Assembly: GCA_934373455.1 (NCBI GenBank)
Contig: CAKRON010000089.1
Location: forward strand, 1-10,189
From: an uncultured Marvinbryantia sp.
Lineage (GTDB): Bacteria > Bacillota > Clostridia > Lachnospirales > Lachnospiraceae
Direction: 5' to 3'
Length of the DNA stretch: 10,189 bases
Below, piece by piece: positions 6,282 to 10,189 of the stretch. The position numbers and the translations under genes were made by a program. Each line of letters opens with the position of its first letter. Positions within the stretch are counted from its first letter, which is position 1. A model generated the notes under the pieces. The model was not told where the DNA came from. It worked only from the letters and a program-made list of their open reading frames with translations, and ran no database searches.

Positions 6282-6824
6282 ATGAATCACAGTGATTTTT
6301 CTATTCGTCTTTGTTCTTCCAATGACCTGGATGCTATCATGCAGCTTCAGGAATTGATCTGTTCTACCATCTCAGATCCGGATTTATTTGTCGCTACCTG
6401 CAGGGAAGAAAATGCAGGATATCTGATCTCACCCAATATGATCCTGGGCGTTTTTGATCAATCCCGGCTGATTGCCTACGCTTCCTTAGCTTTTCCCGGT
6501 AAGAATCCGGACAATCTTGGATGGGGGCTGGAATGGGAGGAATCTACAGTCTGCCGCTGCGCCAAATTAGATACGATTGTCGTAGATCCTGATTATCGTG
6601 GTTATGGATTACAGCGTACCTTAATTCGTCGTTGTCTCTCTCATGCAAAATGCTGGAATACAGATGTCATTGTCCTTACCACTGTTTCACCCGCAAATAA
6701 ATACAGCCTTCGCAATGTGCAATGCGAAGGCTTTCAAATCTTAAAACGTATGAATAAATATGGCGGTTATGACCGATATGTACTGGGTTATTCCAGCCAT
6801 TCTTTATCAGACTCTACTTCATAA
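6282..6824 (+). CDS. GNAT family N-acetyltransferase
   Basis: The 180-residue protein has the acetyl-CoA binding motif A, LDTIVVDPDYRGYGLQRTLIRRC (residues about 96-118), where RGYGLQ provides the pyrophosphate-binding loop, and a motif B region TTVSPANKYSLRNVQCEGF (about 133-151) with the usual Asn and final Gly-Phe. The first 70 residues form the variable substrate side. The acceptor, whether small molecule or protein, cannot be told from sequence. It is the only plus-strand gene here, divergent from pabA and convergent with the transglutaminase-like gene, whose end it overlaps by 37 bases. The ATG at 6282 is secured by a perfect AAGGAGG seven bases upstream. Its motif B codons contain a 10-base-pair inverted repeat (see the entry at 6705-6732). 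Confidence 0.9.
   Translation: MNHSDFSIRLCSSNDLDAIMQLQELICSTISDPDLFVATCREENAGYLISPNMILGVFDQSRLIAYASLAFPGKNPDNLGWGLEWEESTVCRCAKLDTIVVDPDYRGYGLQRTLIRRCLSHAKCWNTDVIVLTTVSPANKYSLRNVQCEGFQILKRMNKYGGYDRYVLGYSSHSLSDSTS
6705..6732 (-). terminator. Strong hairpin inside the GNAT gene, possible terminator for the convergent operon
   Basis: AGCCTTCGCA (6705-6714) and TGCGAAGGCT (6723-6732) form a perfect 10-base-pair, GC-rich stem with an eight-base loop. Read on the minus strand it lies 55 bases after the stop of the transglutaminase-like gene and is followed by GTATTTATTTG, a moderately T-rich tail. On the plus strand only TTT follows. No other terminator candidate was seen for the minus-strand operon. 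The broken T-run makes this tentative. Confidence 0.45.
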
Positions 6825-8179
6825 GAAGCAAATCCCTTTGTCTCTGATTCTATTTCACCAGACTGGTTATCATATGGATCAATCGGCATAAAGTCTTTCT
6901 TTACTGCAAATTCCTGCTGGAATGCATGATTCGCTGTCATGCGATATGGATCAAGATTTCCAAAATAGAATCTTCTGCGGTTTTCATCTCCCGATGCATA
7001 TGCGGATCCTCCGAACGATGGATCTGCATAAAGCCATCCGTACTCTTCCACATAGAACATTGCCCAGTCATGCGGTCCTACATATTTCGGATTCGCATAC
7101 AATCCTGACTGCCACTGTGCCGGCACACCACAAATACGGCATAATGTAATGAATAATAATGCCTGCACGCCACAATCTCCACGCAGATTTCTTGCACAAT
7201 ACTGAGGAATATCCGGAATCAGGGCATATGCTTTCATATATGAATACTGTACGTTTGTTGTAATATAATCATATATTTTACGGGCAATTTCCAACGGACG
7301 CTTTTCATCTCCTACAATTTCTTCTGCAAGTGTTCTTAAATATGGGCTGAAACGAATATGTGGATACTGTTCCCCAAGATGGGCTTTTTCTTCTTCTTTG
7401 GTAAGTTTCCAATCTGTTCCGCATCTCTTCACATGTTCGCTGTTTTCATTCCACAAATCAATATAGGTTGATTTAATCTTGTACTGATACTCCACATAAA
7501 ATGTACGGTTTTCTTTCAGTGTATCTTCGATACAAATAGAACGATATAAGGATCTTGCATCGTCTATAGACACTTTTCCTTCTGAATAATCCAGAATCTC
7601 TACATCTGATGTCTGATACCATTCTGCCGGGATCGGAAGATGCACTTTTACTTTCATTCCAGGGCAGAACTGCTCCTCGTTTAAACGGATCGATGCACGA
7701 AGATGGATCTTTTCTGTTACTTCTTTTTTCTCCTGAATTTCTTTCACTTTCTCAAGAAGAAGCTTTTTATCCTCTGTGATCGTTTCAAGAGATCCCATTC
7801 GCTCTTTGATATCATCATCTTTATCACAGATATTTCTGAGTAAATTGTGAATGTAATGCTTTTCTCCATTCAAATATATCCATTCTGCCAGGTTATCCTG
7901 TTCTATACGATGCAAATCTTCTGCTGAAAAATCAGGCAGTTTTTCCTGAAACATTTTTATAATATCCTGTTCTGTGTAAGGAAATTCCTTTGGCAGTTCT
8001 TCCAGTATATACTGTTCATATCGAAGCCGCTCTTTTAATTTTTCTCCGATTGGCTTTGAAAGCCATCTTTGGATTGCTTCCTTGGCCATGTCAAAATTTC
8101 CAGCCAGTTTATACTGCTGAATCTCTTCCGGCAATTCCATTGCCAGAGATTCTAATTCTTTTGCATCAAATCGTCTCAT
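6788..8179 (-). CDS. Transglutaminase-like cysteine protease/transferase, cytosolic
   Basis: This 463-residue protein has three visible parts. Residues 1 to about 155 are charged and mostly helical, with a probable coiled-coil stretch near 117-155, and match nothing I recognise. A beta-rich segment (about 157-240, with VKVHLPIPAEW) resembles the domain that precedes many bacterial transglutaminase cores. The core follows, with the triad C336 (RGDCGVQA), H370 (GPHDWAMF) and D386 (LYADPSFGG). It has no signal peptide or membrane segment, so it should be cytosolic. I chose the ATG at 8179, which overlaps the preceding TGA as ATGA and has GGGAG nine bases upstream; an ATG at 8197 adds six residues but lacks a binding site. 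It is the last gene after the epimerase and the NlpC/P60 peptidase, suggesting a hydrolase or transferase acting on murein-derived or related peptides, which is inference. Confidence 0.85.
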   Translation of the reverse strand: MRRFDAKELESLAMELPEEIQQYKLAGNFDMAKEAIQRWLSKPIGEKLKERLRYEQYILEELPKEFPYTEQDIIKMFQEKLPDFSAEDLHRIEQDNLAEWIYLNGEKHYIHNLLRNICDKDDDIKERMGSLETITEDKKLLLEKVKEIQEKKEVTEKIHLRASIRLNEEQFCPGMKVKVHLPIPAEWYQTSDVEILDYSEGKVSIDDARSLYRSICIEDTLKENRTFYVEYQYKIKSTYIDLWNENSEHVKRCGTDWKLTKEEEKAHLGEQYPHIRFSPYLRTLAEEIVGDEKRPLEIARKIYDYITTNVQYSYMKAYALIPDIPQYCARNLRGDCGVQALLFITLCRICGVPAQWQSGLYANPKYVGPHDWAMFYVEEYGWLYADPSFGGSAYASGDENRRRFYFGNLDPYRMTANHAFQQEFAVKKDFMPIDPYDNQSGEIESETKGFASYEVESDKEWLE

Positions 8180-9090
8180 ATAAAAACACTCCCACATTCT
8201 GTTATTTTTTCTGCAAGATCTTCTCTGTAGTCCGGATCTGTATCAATCAGACTATTAATGGTAACATATGGTGTCTTGATATATCCGGTTGCATGGATAT
8301 ATTTCCCATCTCCCAGATACATCGCCACATGTCCCGGAAAAAACAAAAGATCTCCTTGTTTTAATTCTTCTTTTTTAATCTTTTTTACCGGATAGCCATT
8401 CTGAATCTGAGCATCCCGATATAATAGTATTCCCTGATCCAGATAACTCATAAATACCAGCCCTGAACAGTCTATTCCCTGGGAAGATTTTCCTCCCCAT
8501 CGGTACTGTGTACCGAGAAATTCTCTGGCACTGTCCGTGACTTTTTTTCGCAATGATTCTTCTGTGTCATATGGATTCTTCCAGGCAGAAAAATAACTGT
8601 TTTTCGGATCCTTCTCTTCCAGAAGCAGATATCCGTCTGTATCCATTCTTTTCCTTAAATTTTCTGTATGCAGATATCCTTCTTTTCCAGATGCTGTGCG
8701 CACCCTGCTCCATCCTTCTACTATTTCTTTTTCCAAAAGCTCTACAATACTGTTTTTTAAGAGAAGTTCCAGAAACAGCCCCTGCACCTTTGGCTGATCC
8801 AGAAGATCTGCTTCACTGATTCCTATACGGTAAAACCTGTCCGTATCCTGCCTGCATTTCAATTCTTCCTCACTTATCTCACGCAGTTCTCTTTTCTCAA
8901 CATAACCGGTATAACCATAGTGTGTCTCCACTTTGACCCAGTTGTTTGATTGTACTTCCTCCAGTATTCTAACTGCCCATCCTGCAAAAATCTCATCTTC
9001 AATGCCACTTGTATTCACACCACTTGCATTCTCTGCCGAACCACGAAGATAAGCCCGCTTTGTTGTGACAATTGCCAGTTTATCTGCCAT
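8176..9090 (-). CDS. ykfC: NlpC/P60 gamma-D-glutamyl peptidase with SH3b domains (YkfC type)
   Basis: The 304-residue protein has two SH3b-like regions (about 5-70, with NWVKVETHYGYTGYV, and about 85-147, with GWSRVRTASGKEGYL) followed by an NlpC/P60 domain (about 182-304). The triad is C208 (GIDCSGLVF), H254 (GHVAMYLG) and H266 (YIHATG). An Asp lies 18 residues after the Cys in YRDAQIQ, a region that in YkfC enzymes helps recognise the free amine of L-Ala. There is no signal peptide, unlike wall-remodelling NlpC/P60 hydrolases, so it should act on imported murein peptides, cutting after D-Glu to release L-Ala-D-Glu. Length and plan match YkfC of Bacillus (about 300 residues). Its ATG lies 11 bases inside the epimerase gene, with AGGAGG four bases upstream, and its stop overlaps the next gene as ATGA. 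The neighbouring epimerase uses its product. Confidence 0.92.
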   Translation of the reverse strand: MADKLAIVTTKRAYLRGSAENASGVNTSGIEDEIFAGWAVRILEEVQSNNWVKVETHYGYTGYVEKRELREISEEELKCRQDTDRFYRIGISEADLLDQPKVQGLFLELLLKNSIVELLEKEIVEGWSRVRTASGKEGYLHTENLRKRMDTDGYLLLEEKDPKNSYFSAWKNPYDTEESLRKKVTDSAREFLGTQYRWGGKSSQGIDCSGLVFMSYLDQGILLYRDAQIQNGYPVKKIKKEELKQGDLLFFPGHVAMYLGDGKYIHATGYIKTPYVTINSLIDTDPDYREDLAEKITECGSVFI

Positions 9091-10189
9091 ATTCCCTCCT
9101 TATATCAAAAGTCACCGGTACTTTCGTAATTCCGATTCCTGAATATTCCGGAAGATAGATGTTCGGACCTTTAAATTCCGGTCCGCCTTCATACGGATCA
9201 ATTTTGCACAATGATGGACCATCCAGATCTGCCATGGTGACACAGGAACGTGCTGCTGCCAGATGCACACCGGCACTGACCGATACTTTACTTTCCAGCA
9301 TGCAGCCAATCATACACTGAACCCCATGCTTTTCTGCTGCATCACAGATACGAACCGCTTCATGAATTCCACCGGTTTTCATTAGTTTTATGTTAATCAG
9401 ATCTGCACCATGCTCTTCCATAATGCGCACTGCATCCTCATAAGAAAAGACACTTTCGTCTGCCAGAATCCTGGTATCTACATTTTCTGTAACGTACTGC
9501 ATTCCTTTGAAGTCATGATAAGATACCGGCTGTTCCACCAGTTCAATTCCCAGATCAGCATCTTCCATGGCACGAATGGTCGATACCGCCTCTTCCTTTG
9601 TCCATCCCTGATTGGCATCTACACGAATCGTTATGTCTTTTCCCACTGCTTTGCGAATTTCCCGGATGCGTTCCACATCTTTACTTCCGCCTTTTCCGAC
9701 TTTTACTTTCAGAATATGAAATCCCTGCTCTACAGCCAGAAGACTGTCTCTCACCATTTCTTCTGTATCATTGACACTGATGGTCAAATCTGTTTCCAGT
9801 TTTGTCTTCACCTGATCCGGCTGTTTCTCCCCAAGGAGTCTGAATAAAGGCTTCTTTTGAAGTTTTGCATACAGATCATATAACGCAATATCTACAGCTG
9901 CCTTGGCACTGGTGTTCTTTGCCAGACTGTGCTCCATCTTTTCCATGATTGCCGGAAGATCTTCCAGATCCATTCCTAATATGGCAGGTGCTATATAATA
10001 GCGAATTGCCGCTTCAATAGATTCTTTTGTATCACCGGTAATCACAGCAGTAGGAGGTGCTTCTCCGAATCCTTCTGTCCCATCATCTGCAGTGATCTTC
10101 ACAATCAGATCATTCACACTGTCTACTGTACGCAGCGCAGTCTTAAATGGTGTCACCAGAGGAATATTCACATATCCTATGGCAATTTC
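9080..10189 (-). CDS. ykfB: L-Ala-D/L-Glu epimerase (enolase superfamily), partial at 5' end
   Basis: This dipeptide epimerase converts L-Ala-D-Glu from cell-wall turnover to L-Ala-L-Glu. Counting from the GTG codon at 10171, the enolase-superfamily residues are: KVK acid/base (K155 and K157), the metal ligands D185 (RVDANQ), E213 (ELVEQP) and D238 (ADES), the second catalytic lysine K262 (NIKLMK), and the DLD pair D315/D317 in MADLDGP. That DxD pair binds the dipeptide amino group and distinguishes this enzyme from muconate cycloisomerase and O-succinylbenzoate synthase. The frame stays open to the window edge (EIAIGY before the GTG), and relatives start only a few residues earlier, so about four or five residues are missing. 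The GTG is not the true start. The gene overlaps the NlpC/P60 gene by 11 bases and leads the operon within this window. Confidence 0.94.
   Translation of the reverse strand, partial: EIAIGYVNIPLVTPFKTALRTVDSVNDLIVKITADDGTEGFGEAPPTAVITGDTKESIEAAIRYYIAPAILGMDLEDLPAIMEKMEHSLAKNTSAKAAVDIALYDLYAKLQKKPLFRLLGEKQPDQVKTKLETDLTISVNDTEEMVRDSLLAVEQGFHILKVKVGKGGSKDVERIREIRKAVGKDITIRVDANQGWTKEEAVSTIRAMEDADLGIELVEQPVSYHDFKGMQYVTENVDTRILADESVFSYEDAVRIMEEHGADLINIKLMKTGGIHEAVRICDAAEKHGVQCMIGCMLESKVSVSAGVHLAAARSCVTMADLDGPSLCKIDPYEGGPEFKGPNIYLPEYSGIGITKVPVTFDIRREYGR

Overview
The window looks like chromosomal DNA of a low-GC Gram-positive gut clostridium, most likely a Lachnospiraceae member. The base composition is AT-rich, ribosome binding sites are strong (AGGAGG/GGAGG), promoters are of the sigma-A type (TTGAAA or TTGACA, 17-18 bases, TATAAT-like), and the protein types are typical of that family. 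That assignment is inference from style and gene content; no rRNA or other marker is present. Seven of the eight genes with a clear direction bias, plus the pab cluster, run on the minus strand; only one gene is on the plus strand. No tRNA, rRNA, CRISPR array, insertion sequence or phage gene was seen.

Layout from low to high coordinates. 1-1046 (minus): a MATE-family efflux pump whose C-terminus is cut by the window edge, with its own clear promoter. 1157-1199: an intrinsic terminator closing the next transcript. 1207-3180 (minus): a two-gene unit, an ArsB/NhaD-type (IT superfamily) ion permease followed by a cytidylate-kinase-like P-loop protein, with a sigma-A promoter and a conspicuous dyad at the -35. 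3268-5983 (minus): pabA-pabB-pabC, the complete chorismate-to-p-aminobenzoate branch, preceded by a leader of about 170 nt that contains a strong intrinsic terminator between the promoter and pabA, i.e. a probable attenuator. 6282-6824 (plus): a GNAT acetyltransferase divergent from pabA. 6788-10189 (minus): a tightly overlapping three-gene operon made of an L-Ala-D/L-Glu epimerase (YkfB type, 5' end cut by a few codons), a cytosolic NlpC/P60 gamma-D-glutamyl peptidase with SH3b domains (YkfC type), and a cytosolic transglutaminase-like protein with an intact Cys-His-Asp triad.

How the genes work together. PabA supplies ammonia to PabB, which makes 4-amino-4-deoxychorismate from chorismate; PabC splits it to p-aminobenzoate for folate. 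The epimerase and the NlpC/P60 enzyme form the known intracellular route for salvaging cell-wall peptides: the peptidase frees L-Ala-D-Glu from murein peptides and the epimerase makes L-Ala-L-Glu, which ordinary dipeptidases can use. The transglutaminase-like protein is translationally coupled to this pair and is the most interesting unassigned player. Most of the window is ordinary metabolism; the points worth a second look are the pab leader, the third gene of the murein-peptide operon, the permease/kinase-like pair, and a strong hairpin inside the GNAT coding sequence positioned as a terminator for the convergent operon.
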